A stretch of DNA of 64,000 bases, from positions 26,393 through 90,392 of the forward strand of contig NZ_FOGT01000019.1 in the NCBI RefSeq assembly GCF_900111295.1, in the 5' to 3' direction. The translations under genes and the position numbers were made by a program. Source of the DNA: Salipaludibacillus aurantiacus (lineage in GTDB: Bacteria > Bacillota > Bacilli > Bacillales > Salisediminibacteriaceae). Below the pieces are notes generated by a model. The model had not been told where the DNA came from. It ran no database searches and worked only from the letters and a program-made list of their open reading frames with translations. Positions 24,548 through 32,796 of this stretch are shown one piece after another; positions within the stretch are counted from its first letter, which is position 1; every line of letters begins with the position of its first letter.

Positions 24548-26562
24548 AAAACTACGAATATGAAACGAAAAAACCTAATATCGTATTTTATATTTCAGCT
24601 CCATTAGTTGCCCTGTTTGTACTGTGGGGCGCGGTAGGACCAGCATCTTTAGCTGCAGTCTCAGAAAGGGCTTTAGCTTTTACTTTAGACAACTTCGGCT
24701 GGTTTTACATGCTTTCTACTGCCTTTTTTATTGCATTTGTACTCTTTTTAGCTGTCAGCCCTTTCGGAAAACTAAAACTTGGCAAGCCACACGAAAAACC
24801 TGAATATAAGTTCTACACATGGCTCGGAATGCTTTTTTCCGCAGGAATTGGTGTAGGTTTTATCTTTTGGGGAGTCGCGGAACCTGTCCTGTATTTCTTT
24901 GATCCCCATCCGGATTATGTGGGTGCCCCTGATGGCGTAAGAGCTGCTGCAGGGCTTCGTTACGGCGTTTTCCATTGGGCAATGCACCCTTGGGCAATTT
25001 TCTCATTAGTCGCTCTTACATTAGCATATGTCCAGTTTCGAAAAGACCAGCCAGCCTTAATCAGTTCAGCTTTTCAGCCGATTTTGGGTGATAAAGCATA
25101 CGGGCCGTTCGGAAAAGGGATCGACACTTTAGCCGTCCTTGCGACATCCACAGGGGTTGCTACGACATTTGGTCTTAGTGCCTTGCAAATCTCCGGCGGC
25201 TTTTCTTACTTAATTGACGGCGTTCCGAATAACTGGGGAACACAGCTGACTATTATTTCTATTATTACTGTTTTATTTATTTTCTCCGCAGCCTCAGGCG
25301 TTAATAAAGGAATTAAGATCTTAAGTACGATTAACCTTTCTATAGGAACTGTTTTACTGCTTTTTGTTATTATAGCTGGGCCAACATTGTTAATCGCTCA
25401 GAACTTTGTAACCACAATAGGCGATTATATGACGAATGTTGTTCAGATGAGTTTTGATTTAAATCCCTTCGGAGACGGAGAATGGCTAGGTAACAACACT
25501 ATTTTCTTTTGGGCGTGGCATATTTCCTGGGCGCCTTTCATGGGCATATTTATTGCCCGTATTTCCAGGGGCCGGACAATCAGGGAGTTTGTAGCGGGTG
25601 TACTTATCGTACCGTCTGTGTTAGCCGCCCTTTGGTTTACCGCATTTGGCGGAACTGCCCTGGATATGATTCTTGGAGGGAATGAACAGATCGGAAACCT
25701 TGTAATGGAAGACGTGGAAGTTGCCCTGTTTGCTACTTTAGGGAATTTACCGTTTAGTCTAATAATGAGTGTCCTTGCAGTCATACTTATTATCATTTTC
25801 TTCATTACGTCTGCCGACTCCGCCTCTTATGTTTTAGGGGCCATGACAAGTGCAGGAAGTCTGAGCCCTAAACTAAGCATTAAAGTCATTTGGGGATTCC
25901 TGATTGCAGGTACAGCCAGTGTGCTGTTAATCAGTGGTGGTCTGGAGGGACTGCAGACTGCTTCCATTGTCGCTGCTCTTCCGTTTGCCATCATAATGGT
26001 TGTCATGCTTTTTTCCCTGCTTATTATGATGGGAAAAGATTTGCATGCAGAAAAATTACGTTCAACTAAACGGGAACGGAAGAAAGTTAAAGAAGAAGTA
26101 TACGGCGGCATGAAAGAAAACATTTATGAGGATTTTAAAGAAGAAGCTTACGATGAAATGAAGGATGAAGTTTATAAACAAATGAAGGGCGAAGTCTATG
26201 ATGACTTTAAAGACAACGCCCAAGACACCATCAAAGGCAAAGTCTACGAGCAAGTAAAAGATGATGTTTATGATGATTTTAAAGAAGAAGCTTACGATGA
26301 AATTAAAGACGAAGTTTACGAACAGGTAAAAGATGAAGTTTACGAAGACTTCAAAGAAGAAGCATACAAAGATATAAAAGATGAAGTATATGAACAAGTT
26401 AAAGACGAAGTTTATGATGATATTAAGGAAGAAGTGTATGAAGAATTTAAACAAAAAATTTACGAAGATTTACGTGATGACATCGGTGACCAGCTGAAAG
26501 GGGACTTAGAAGCCAAAGAAAACAATGAGCCGAAACGAAAGAGAAAGTGGAGAAAGAAATAA
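24544..26562 (+). CDS. BCCT-family osmoprotectant transporter with an octapeptide-repeat tail
   Basis: Sodium-coupled betaine/choline/carnitine-type carrier, 672 aa. The first 500 residues show about 12 helices with the family signatures FSAGIGVGFIFWGVAEPVLY (Gly-rich helix), FWAWHISWAPFMGIFIARIS and RTIREFVAGVLIVPSV; the Trp-rich segment forms the substrate cage. From residue 515 to 658 there are 18 uninterrupted octads of the form hydrophobic-K-D/E-x-V/A/I-Y-D/E-x, for example FKEEAYDE and VKDEVYEQ, with a higher 24-residue order. The tail ends in the basic cluster KRKRKWRKK. BetP relatives sense osmotic stress through a short C-terminal tail, so this long one probably tunes activity. Substrate by family only. 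Confidence 0.9.
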   Translation: MKNYEYETKKPNIVFYISAPLVALFVLWGAVGPASLAAVSERALAFTLDNFGWFYMLSTAFFIAFVLFLAVSPFGKLKLGKPHEKPEYKFYTWLGMLFSAGIGVGFIFWGVAEPVLYFFDPHPDYVGAPDGVRAAAGLRYGVFHWAMHPWAIFSLVALTLAYVQFRKDQPALISSAFQPILGDKAYGPFGKGIDTLAVLATSTGVATTFGLSALQISGGFSYLIDGVPNNWGTQLTIISIITVLFIFSAASGVNKGIKILSTINLSIGTVLLLFVIIAGPTLLIAQNFVTTIGDYMTNVVQMSFDLNPFGDGEWLGNNTIFFWAWHISWAPFMGIFIARISRGRTIREFVAGVLIVPSVLAALWFTAFGGTALDMILGGNEQIGNLVMEDVEVALFATLGNLPFSLIMSVLAVILIIIFFITSADSASYVLGAMTSAGSLSPKLSIKVIWGFLIAGTASVLLISGGLEGLQTASIVAALPFAIIMVVMLFSLLIMMGKDLHAEKLRSTKRERKKVKEEVYGGMKENIYEDFKEEAYDEMKDEVYKQMKGEVYDDFKDNAQDTIKGKVYEQVKDDVYDDFKEEAYDEIKDEVYEQVKDEVYEDFKEEAYKDIKDEVYEQVKDEVYDDIKEEVYEEFKQKIYEDLRDDIGDQLKGDLEAKENNEPKRKRKWRKK

Positions 26563-26570
26563 GAGTTATT

Positions 26571-26600
26571 AACCCGTCCTTTAAAAGGGCGGTTTTTTTT
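26571..26600 (+). terminator. Terminator of the BCCT gene
   Basis: CCGTCCTTT pairs with AAAGGGCGG, followed by eight T. Confidence 0.9.
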
Positions 26601-26982
26601 AAAATAGTGTCATAAGTGTCATACCTGTTAAAAAAACTGCTATGCTCCCTCCTATGGTCAATGCAGTGTAGAGAGCGGCCTCAGGCCACTTCTTTTTCTG
26701 AAGCAGAGCAGAAGTTTCAATACTGAAAGTGGAAAATGTCGTAAATGCACCGAAAAATCCGATACCAACTAGCAGGAAAAGCGGATCATTATAAGCGAGT
26801 ATAGGCACTTCATTGTAAATAAACCCAAAAAACAGCCCCAGACCTAAAGAGCCTGTTAAATTAACGAAGAGCATGGCAGTTGGGATCTTTTTTTGCGGCA
26901 TTCTATCTTTAATCCACAGACCGAGCAAGTATCTCCCCACTGCTCCGGCTCCTCCGCCAAGAGCGACCAGAAAAACATTCAA
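26599..26982 (-). CDS. crcB: Fluoride channel subunit CrcB/FluC (second of tandem pair)
   Basis: 127 aa, four membrane helices. MNVFLVALGGGAGAVGRYLL has the GxxGxxxRY start of the family, and GFFGAFTTFSTFSIET holds the conserved T-T-F-S-T-F motif whose Phe and Thr line the fluoride path. FluC channels work as antiparallel dimers and export toxic fluoride. The paired gene upstream overlaps by 4 bp, so the two may form a heterodimer of opposite orientation. Confidence 0.94.
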   Translation of the reverse strand: MNVFLVALGGGAGAVGRYLLGLWIKDRMPQKKIPTAMLFVNLTGSLGLGLFFGFIYNEVPILAYNDPLFLLVGIGFFGAFTTFSTFSIETSALLQKKKWPEAALYTALTIGGSIAVFLTGMTLMTLF

Positions 26983-27386
26983 GCCCCCTCACCTGCTTCC
27001 CTTTTCTTATGTGCGGCATGCTGGCCTAAAGCCATGCCGGCTATAGCGAGCGTAACCCCGCCTGTCAAAGAAATAATAAGGTACAGGCCTGCCATATATA
27101 AAGAACCTCCTTCTGTAAGAAAAACAGTATCCGCGGCAAGCGTGGACATTGTCGTGAAACCTCCGCAGAACCCCACACCAAGTCCCTCTTTTACAAAAGA
27201 GGGGACCATTTTCACGAGCACCCAGCCTGTAAGAAAGCCGAGCAACAAACTCCCGGCGAGATTTTCTATTATGGTGCCTAAAGGAAAAAGGAGGGTTATT
27301 GTTTGTAAGTTAATCACATACCTCAATAAGGTACCTGCCGCCCCCCCGGCAAAAACAGCTGCTATTACGAGAAGCTTACTCTTCAT
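26979..27386 (-). CDS. crcB: Fluoride channel subunit CrcB/FluC (first of tandem pair)
   Basis: 135 aa. VFAGGAAGTLLRYVINLQT, NLAGSLLLGFLTGW (Asn of the pore) and GFCGGFTTMSTLAADT show it is a diverged paralog of the following gene; the motif reads TTMST instead of TTFST. I start at ATG 27386, 6 nt after GGTG, rather than the in-frame GTG at 27395. Its end overlaps the second crcB by 4 bp. No fluoride riboswitch could be recognised upstream. Confidence 0.93.
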   Translation of the reverse strand: MKSKLLVIAAVFAGGAAGTLLRYVINLQTITLLFPLGTIIENLAGSLLLGFLTGWVLVKMVPSFVKEGLGVGFCGGFTTMSTLAADTVFLTEGGSLYMAGLYLIISLTGGVTLAIAGMALGQHAAHKKREAGEGA

Positions 27387-27731
27387 CTGTATCACCTTAT
27401 TATAAAAAATTTATGTATAACTTTCACACAGCTTGATCTATTTATAAAATAAGCACAGCAAGGCTGCTCTGCTGACTTTCTATTTTATCAGAATTTGTAT
27501 GAGGAGACGATCTAAATCGGGAGGCACTTCATGTATTTAAAAAGCTTCCTTAAAGCCCCGAGAGACTGACTAGTGAGGTTCATCACTATTTTCGAGCTGT
27601 ATCCCCTTTTGGTTATAATGCCTGTTTAGGCACTCATTTGCTGTATGCCTTCTGAGAGGGTTTAATTTTCTGTTTATTATAAAATTAGCAGATTCGGCTC
27701 TGACTGAGTGGTTCGTTTCCGCGTAAACACT
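27387..27731. other. Gene-free stretch between crcB and PTS genes
   Basis: About 345 bp holding the crcB leader. The short open frame on the minus strand (27570-27776) runs through the PTS terminator, has no ribosome binding site and is not credible. No RNA motif recognised. Confidence 0.5.
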
Positions 27732-27774
27732 AAAAAAGGGGTTGTCCCAAAAGTCCGGATTTCGGAACAACCCC
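27732..27774 (-). terminator. Terminator of the PTS gene
   Basis: On the minus strand GGGGTTGTTCC pairs with GGGACAACCCC and six T follow. Confidence 0.92.
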
Positions 27775-27791
27775 ATATTTCATACAAACTA

Positions 27792-29207
27792 TTAACCGTC
27801 CATTTCTTCTTTCATTTTATCTGAGTAACCGAATAACCATGTAAGTGTGAAAGCCACTCCAATAGCAATAACATTTGTAATCAGGTATAAAATCAGGCTT
27901 GGGATTTCATAAATATAAAGAAGCGTTCCCGGTATAACGGTAATTGCCATCCCTGAACCTTGAAGGTTGAAGAGTGCCGCAAAGAAACCGCCGGCTGCCC
28001 CTCCGATGAGACCCATAACAAATGGTTTGATATAACGTAAGTTAACACCAAAGATCGCAGGCTCTGTAATCCCTAAAAACGCAGAGATAGAAGAAGGAAT
28101 TGCCAAGGCCTTTAGCTTACCTGAAGCTGTTTTTAAACCAACAGCAAGCGCTGCACCACCCTGAGCTGCAATACCCGCGGTAATAAGTGCGTTAAACGGG
28201 TTTAATCCGTCTTCAGCAAGAAGCTGGATCTCAAACAGGTGGAAAATATGGTGGACACCTGTAATTACGATCAGCTGGTGAAGACCACCGACAATCAGGC
28301 CGCTTAATCCTAACGGTAATTCTAGAGCGACAGACGTTCCTGCCATAATGACATTTTCGACAATGGAGAAAATAGGACCGATTAAGAATAACGCACCTGT
28401 AATCATGATAAGTAACGTTAAAAATGGTGTAAGAATTAAATCCAGTGATTCCGGTACACGCTGTCTTAGCCATTTTTCCAGTTTAGCTCCAAGGAAACCT
28501 GCAATAAATGCTGGTAATACGGAACCCTGATAGCCAATAACCGGTATAAATCCTAAGAAATAAAGCGGATCTGCATCCCCCGCACCTACTGCATAAGCGT
28601 TAGGAAGCACCGGGTTAACAAGCATTAAACCGAGGACAATACCAATAACTGGACTTCCTCCAAACACCCTGAACGCCGACCAGGCAATTAATGCCGGTAA
28701 AAAAGCAAAGGCTGTATCAGTTAATACTTGAGTATAGAGAATAAAATTCTCCGGGATCGCTTCAGGAGTCGTACCGAATAAAGCGAGAATATCTTCCTGG
28801 GTCACAAGACCGCGAAGTCCCATAAACAAACCCGTCGCAACTAAAACAGGAATAATTGGAACAAAGATGTCACCAAACGTACGCAGAAGTCTTTGGAACT
28901 TGTTACCCTGCTTTTTCGTTTCCTGCTTTTGTTCTGATTTAGTAGACTCCGGCGCACCGAGAGCAATTACCTGTTCATGAATCCGGTTTACTGTGCCCGT
29001 TCCAAAAATCACCTGGAATTGACCAGCGGTATAAAACGCGCCTTTCACTTTATCCAGGTCTTCTACTTTGTTCTGGTCAATTTTTTCTTTGTCTCTAACC
29101 ATGATACGCAATCTTGTAGCACAATGAGCAACAGAGTCAATGTTCTCTAATCCGCCAACAGCTTCAATGAGTTCTTCTGCTATTTTCCGATTTTCATCTG
29201 CCATCAT
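27792..29207 (-). CDS. PTS sugar transporter EIIBC, sucrose/alpha-glucoside type
   Basis: Phosphorylates a sugar during uptake. 471 aa. The EIIB domain (about 1-90) carries the phosphorylated Cys in SVAHCATRLRIMVRDKEKID, then KVKGAFYTAGQFQVIFGTGT. The EIIC domain (about 110-465) has roughly ten helices with the motifs FLGITEPAIFGVNLRYIKPF (GITEP) and GVHHIFHLFE. It is closest in my recollection to sucrose permeases (SacP/ScrA), with trehalose and other alpha-glucosides possible. There is no EIIA domain and no hydrolase gene beside it. Two LacI-type operators lie between it and the regulator gene. Confidence 0.88.
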   Translation of the reverse strand: MMADENRKIAEELIEAVGGLENIDSVAHCATRLRIMVRDKEKIDQNKVEDLDKVKGAFYTAGQFQVIFGTGTVNRIHEQVIALGAPESTKSEQKQETKKQGNKFQRLLRTFGDIFVPIIPVLVATGLFMGLRGLVTQEDILALFGTTPEAIPENFILYTQVLTDTAFAFLPALIAWSAFRVFGGSPVIGIVLGLMLVNPVLPNAYAVGAGDADPLYFLGFIPVIGYQGSVLPAFIAGFLGAKLEKWLRQRVPESLDLILTPFLTLLIMITGALFLIGPIFSIVENVIMAGTSVALELPLGLSGLIVGGLHQLIVITGVHHIFHLFEIQLLAEDGLNPFNALITAGIAAQGGAALAVGLKTASGKLKALAIPSSISAFLGITEPAIFGVNLRYIKPFVMGLIGGAAGGFFAALFNLQGSGMAITVIPGTLLYIYEIPSLILYLITNVIAIGVAFTLTWLFGYSDKMKEEMDG

Positions 29208-29276
29208 AAAACTCTCCTTTCATTCTTTTACATTATGCCCTGACTGATAAGAGCCATACAATGAGTTCAAATAATG

Positions 29277-29332
29277 TGTAATCGATTCCATAACGTGTAA
29301 AAAATAAGAAAATCGTTATGTAATCGATTCCA
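29277..29332 (-). promoter_or_regulatory. Two LacI-family operators in front of the PTS gene
   Basis: TGTAATCGATTCCA occurs twice, at 29277-29290 and 29319-29332. Each is a near-perfect palindrome around a central CG, as LacI-family operators are. They are 42 bp apart, four helical turns, allowing cooperative binding or a small loop. Confidence 0.85.
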
Positions 29333-29336
29333 CCAC

Positions 29337-30329
29337 CTATAATAAACTATCCCTTATTATAAGTCCATAGCTCATCGACAATTTTCTTGTCATTTCTGTG
29401 ATATTTTTAATGTGCTCAATCATTAACTTTGCTGTTTCTGTTCCCGCTTTTTCATTATAATAATCCACTGTTGACAAAGAAGGAGTGACATATTTCGACA
29501 AGTCCGATGCACCTATACCCATTACCGACATTTCTTCCGGAATCTTTATACCTTTTTTCTTTAAAGCTTGCATCGCTCCAATTGCCAGCCTGTCAGTTAC
29601 GGCAAAAATAGCAGTAGGTGCTTCTTTGGAATCAGCCAGCATAGTTAACATCGCTTTTTCTCCCGATTCAATATCAAATACCCCTTTTTGAACCCACGCC
29701 GGGTCGACATTTAACCGCGCTTTTTCCATTGCATCAAAATAGGCTTTTTTCCTTTCGTAGCCTACCGCTCTGTCAGTTTCATCCACACCGATAAAACCAA
29801 TACGTTTATGGCCGCGTTTAATAAACAGCGAGGTCACATCAAATGCTGCGTGGTAATCATCATATAAAACAGAGGACACTCCTGGCACATCCTGCCCTAG
29901 TGCCACAACCGGAACATTAACATCCTTAATGGTTTGAATCAATCTGTCCTCAATATTTGTGGCTACGAGAATAATTCCGTCTACCCGTCTGCTTTGAAGA
30001 AGCTTAAAGTGCTCAATTTCTTTGTCTGTGTCTAAATTCGCATTTGCAAGTAGAATATGGTACCCGTGATTGCTTAACTCCCTGTCGATCCCGTCCACTA
30101 CCCGGCTTGAAGTTTCAGTGCTGATTTTCGGAAGAATAACACCGATTACTTTTGACTTTTTTGTTCTGAGGGACTTTGCCTGTTCACTCGGAACGTAGCC
30201 TGTCTCCTTTATAACTTCCAGTACTCTCTTTTTAGCTTTTTCACTGACATAACCGGAATTATTAAGCACCCGTGACACGGTCGTGCGGGAGACCCCTGAT
30301 AATTTAGCTATATCATTTATCGTTACCAA
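29337..30329 (-). CDS. LacI/GalR-family repressor of the PTS gene
   Basis: 330 aa. N-terminal helix-turn-helix and hinge: TINDIAKLSGVSRTTVSRVL, NNSGYVSEKAKKRVLEVI, GYVPSEQAKSLR. The periplasmic-binding-protein-like sensor domain begins KVIGVILPKISTETSSRVV, with VDGIILVATN and AIFAVTDRLAIGAMQALK. TTG start at 30329, 5 nt after AGAGGTGAG. Its stop lies 5 bp from the nearer operator and the PTS gene follows, so it most likely represses that gene. Effector unknown. Confidence 0.92.
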   Translation of the reverse strand: MVTINDIAKLSGVSRTTVSRVLNNSGYVSEKAKKRVLEVIKETGYVPSEQAKSLRTKKSKVIGVILPKISTETSSRVVDGIDRELSNHGYHILLANANLDTDKEIEHFKLLQSRRVDGIILVATNIEDRLIQTIKDVNVPVVALGQDVPGVSSVLYDDYHAAFDVTSLFIKRGHKRIGFIGVDETDRAVGYERKKAYFDAMEKARLNVDPAWVQKGVFDIESGEKAMLTMLADSKEAPTAIFAVTDRLAIGAMQALKKKGIKIPEEMSVMGIGASDLSKYVTPSLSTVDYYNEKAGTETAKLMIEHIKNITEMTRKLSMSYGLIIRDSLL

Positions 30330-30698
30330 TATGACTCACCTCTCATTTACATATCACTACTACTATGGGTAATTAATCCATTTTTTTCAATAGTTTTAAT
30401 GTCCTGCTTTTCAAAGGGGCATAAGTGGCTTTTTTCTTAAAAAGGGGGAAATTTACTTACTCAGTTACTAATATAATATAACAGGTAGCCAAAAGATTTC
30501 TATTATCAGACCATAACCAGGCCTGCTTTTAGTTTCGTCATTAATTAGTCAGGGAAAGGAGCTGCAAGCAATACCTGTTTTTAAAGTGGTATAATTATTT
30601 TAAAAGAGACGTGGTGTTAACAACATACCCGGGAAAAGATAATATGAGACAAGGGAAATTTTTACAGGAGGGATTCAGCACGAGGAAGGAGCGATTGG
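30330..30698. other. Intergenic region with promoter of the STAS gene
   Basis: 369 bp. An extended -10 element TGGTATAAT lies at 30587-30595 on the plus strand, about 100 bp before the STAS start. A weaker GTTTCG-N14-GGGAAA pair further up resembles a sigma-B promoter but is not convincing. Nothing else recognised. Confidence 0.5.
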
Positions 30699-31007
30699 AT
30701 GATAAAAACAATTCAGGAGCAGGATGGCTGGGTAAAAGTACAATTAGAAGGTGATATCTATTTTGAAGAGGCTTCCATTATTAGAGAGCAACTGATTAAG
30801 TATGCAGAATCGGGCTGTGTTTATTTTGATTTCGATTTTTCAAACGTTACTTCACTGGACAGCAGCGGACTGGGAGTTTTGACAGCTATTTATAAACGGG
30901 CAGCCGAGCATAACGGACAAGTTAAAATATCGAATCCTCAAGGACCGGTAAAAGAGATCTTTGAGTTTACTAAACTGGACGGCCTCTTCCGAGTTGAAGA
31001 AAATTAA
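30699..31007 (+). CDS. STAS-domain anti-sigma factor antagonist-like protein
   Basis: 102 aa single STAS domain (MIKTIQEQDGWVKVQLEGDI, YFDFDFSNVTSLDSSGLGVL). The Ser-Ser of LDSSGLG is the phosphorylation site in SpoIIAA/RsbV-type antagonists, which bind anti-sigma kinases when unphosphorylated. No kinase or sigma gene is adjacent, so its partner is encoded elsewhere. ATG 30699 is 8 nt from AAGGAG. Confidence 0.85.
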   Translation: MIKTIQEQDGWVKVQLEGDIYFEEASIIREQLIKYAESGCVYFDFDFSNVTSLDSSGLGVLTAIYKRAAEHNGQVKISNPQGPVKEIFEFTKLDGLFRVEEN

Positions 31008-31056
31008 AATGAAAAGTTTTATTTCTCATGCACTCGTATGGAATGTCCACGGAATT

Positions 31057-31085
31057 ATAAAAACCTGCTCCTCTGGGGAGCAGGT
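31057..31085 (-). terminator. Terminator of the cold-shock gene
   Basis: On the minus strand CCTGCTCC pairs with GGAGCAGG and TTTTTAT follows. It could also serve the convergent STAS gene. Confidence 0.85.
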
Positions 31086-31114
31086 TATATGAGTGTTAGT
31101 TTTATAAAACTAAA

Positions 31115-31312
31115 TTATAGTTTAACTACGTTAGAAGCTTGTGGTCCACGGTTACCTTCAACGATTTCGAATTCAACCTCTTGACCTTCTTCTAGAGTTT
31201 TGAAACCTTCAGCTTGGATAGCAGAGAAGTGTACGAATACATCGTCGCCATCTTCACGCTCGATGAAACCAAAACCTTTTTCTGAATTAAACCATTTTAC
31301 TTTGCCTGTCAT
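31115..31312 (-). CDS. csp: Cold-shock RNA-binding protein
   Basis: 65 aa nucleic-acid chaperone. [20 protein letters not shown] has RNP1 (KGFGFI) and DVFVHFSAI has RNP2. The C-terminus [13 protein letters not shown] completes the CspB/CspC fold. ATG 31312 follows AAGGAGGCCGTTAAT. The 180 bp upstream is A/T-rich leader, as usual for cold-shock genes. Confidence 0.97.
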   Translation of the reverse strand: MTGKVKWFNSEKGFGFIEREDGDDVFVHFSAIQAEGFKTLEEGQEVEFEIVEGNRGPQASNVVKL

Positions 31313-31492
31313 ATTAACGGCCTCCTTAAATTAAATCTTTGAATACCGTAAAAACCTTTCATGCCTTGCAAAATTACTTTTTCGAGGCCGAAAATTGTTT
31401 TTCGAAATTCAAATCAGTTACTGTTAAACCATATCACATAATACTCTTGAAAGCAAGGTTCAGCAAAATATTTATTCCAAAACCTTTCCATA

Positions 31493-31945
31493 TTAAGGAT
31501 CGGGCCGCAACTCCACCTTCTGGATTTTATTGTGCCGGTACTCTTCTAAACCTGTATTATCAGCTGATTCCTCCCCCTGTAAATAAAAAAGGGCTGATAA
31601 ATGGATGTCATAGGTCCCGGGTTCAACCTGAATTTCTACCGGCTCACCTTCTCTTTCGCCTCCATTTTCCAAAGTCGTCTGCTGAGTAAGGTCTGCCTCT
31701 GTTTCTTCGTATTCATAGAGGACCTCATCGCCATGTTCTATCCTTTCAATCCACGCAAGGCTGCTGCCGTAATTAAAGGTAATGTCGTCTTCACCTTCAT
31801 ACACCAGCAAAGGGGTTGCTGTCAGCTTGCCGCCTGCATACACAGGATCAAGCGTTAACTCGACATCTTCATGTGACGGGGCATCACTGCAGGATTGAAA
31901 AGTAATAGCTGTCAAACTCATTAAAAACAAAGCAATCAGTTTCAT
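31493..31945 (-). CDS. Small secreted lipoprotein, unknown function
   Basis: 150 aa. Signal peptide MKLIALFLMSLTAITFQS is followed by lipidated Cys19. The rest is acidic and beta-rich: TLDPVYAGGKLTATPLLVYE, GEDDITFNYGSSLAWIERIE, EVLYEYEETEAD and VEPGTYDIHLSALFYLQ. The pattern resembles a small immunoglobulin-like BsuPI/IPI-type domain, but this is uncertain. ATG 31945 follows TAGGTGTTTTAA. Stands alone. Confidence 0.65.
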   Translation of the reverse strand: MKLIALFLMSLTAITFQSCSDAPSHEDVELTLDPVYAGGKLTATPLLVYEGEDDITFNYGSSLAWIERIEHGDEVLYEYEETEADLTQQTTLENGGEREGEPVEIQVEPGTYDIHLSALFYLQGEESADNTGLEEYRHNKIQKVELRPDP

Positions 31946-32053
31946 TTAAAACACCTACTAGAAAAATAAATTGGAAACTCTCCCCTATTTTACTATAAAA
32001 ATTATAATATTTGGGCTTTAAATATGAAAAACGTCCTGCAAGGTACAGAACGT

Positions 32054-32791
32054 TTATATATCTCTTGTTAATTGCGATAACGCTTCTTTATCAGCTATGA
32101 CAGTCAGATCTGAATGGTTTTGCAAGACTGTTGCAGGCGTCTGTTCGGTTATTTCGCCTTCAATCATTTTTTTCACAGCTTCCGCTTTATCTTTACCAGA
32201 GGCAAGCAGCAGAATACTTCTGCTTTCCATAATCGTTCCAATCCCCATGGTAATGGCTTTACGCGGAACTTTATTTTTGTCTGTAAAATACCTTGCATTC
32301 GCTTCAATCGTGGAAGGTGCCAAATCGACTACTGCTGTTCTTCCTGAAAATGAGCTCCCGGGTTCATTAAAACCGATGTGGCCGTTCTGACCGATTCCGA
32401 GCAGCTGCAAATCAATCCCGCCCAAGTCTTGTATCAGTCTTTCATACCTTTTGCACTCTGCTTCACTGTCTCCTGTATCACCATGAGGCAAGTGTGTCTG
32501 GTCCCGGGGTATATTAATGGGTCTGAACAACTCGTCTTCCATATACTGATGATAGCTGTTAGGGTCTTCATCTGAAAGACCCACATATTCATCAAGATTT
32601 ACCGTATGAAGGGCAGAAAGAGAGAGGTTCTTATCGTTGATATGTTTGATTAAACGTTTGTATAAACCGACAGGAGTGCCTCCGGTAGCTAAACCAAGCA
32701 CTTTCACATCCCCTCTTATAAGCCTTTCAAAAATGAACTGGGCCGCCTTTTCACTCATATCGTTATAATTTTCGGCTTTAATAATTTTCAT
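32054..32791 (-). CDS. nagB: Glucosamine-6-phosphate deaminase
   Basis: Converts glucosamine 6-phosphate to fructose 6-phosphate and ammonia. 245 aa. Motifs: LGLATGGTPVGLYKRLI, LHTVNLDEYVGLSDEDPNSY with the catalytic Asp, LLGIGQNGHIGFNEPGSSF with the catalytic His, and ITMGIGTIMESRSILLLASG. I choose ATG 32791 (MKIIKAENY), 10 nt from AGGAG; the in-frame GTG at 32800 overlaps the nagA stop and is only 1 nt from AGGAG. Downstream partner of nagA. Confidence 0.96.
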   Translation of the reverse strand: MKIIKAENYNDMSEKAAQFIFERLIRGDVKVLGLATGGTPVGLYKRLIKHINDKNLSLSALHTVNLDEYVGLSDEDPNSYHQYMEDELFRPINIPRDQTHLPHGDTGDSEAECKRYERLIQDLGGIDLQLLGIGQNGHIGFNEPGSSFSGRTAVVDLAPSTIEANARYFTDKNKVPRKAITMGIGTIMESRSILLLASGKDKAEAVKKMIEGEITEQTPATVLQNHSDLTVIADKEALSQLTRDI

Positions 32792-32796
32792 TCCGC

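Noticed and set aside
26062..26454. Hydrophobic Phe/Ile/Val-rich frame antisense to the BCCT tail
   Set aside because: The periodic composition comes from the complement of the octapeptide repeat codons; no start signals.
27387..27560. Fluoride riboswitch upstream of crcB
   Set aside because: The conserved pseudoknot motif with GGCGATG-like loop could not be found on the minus strand.
30530..30575. Sigma-B promoter for the STAS gene (GTTTCG-N14-GGGAAA)
   Set aside because: Both hexamers deviate from GTTTAA and GGGTAT, and a better extended -10 promoter lies closer to the gene.
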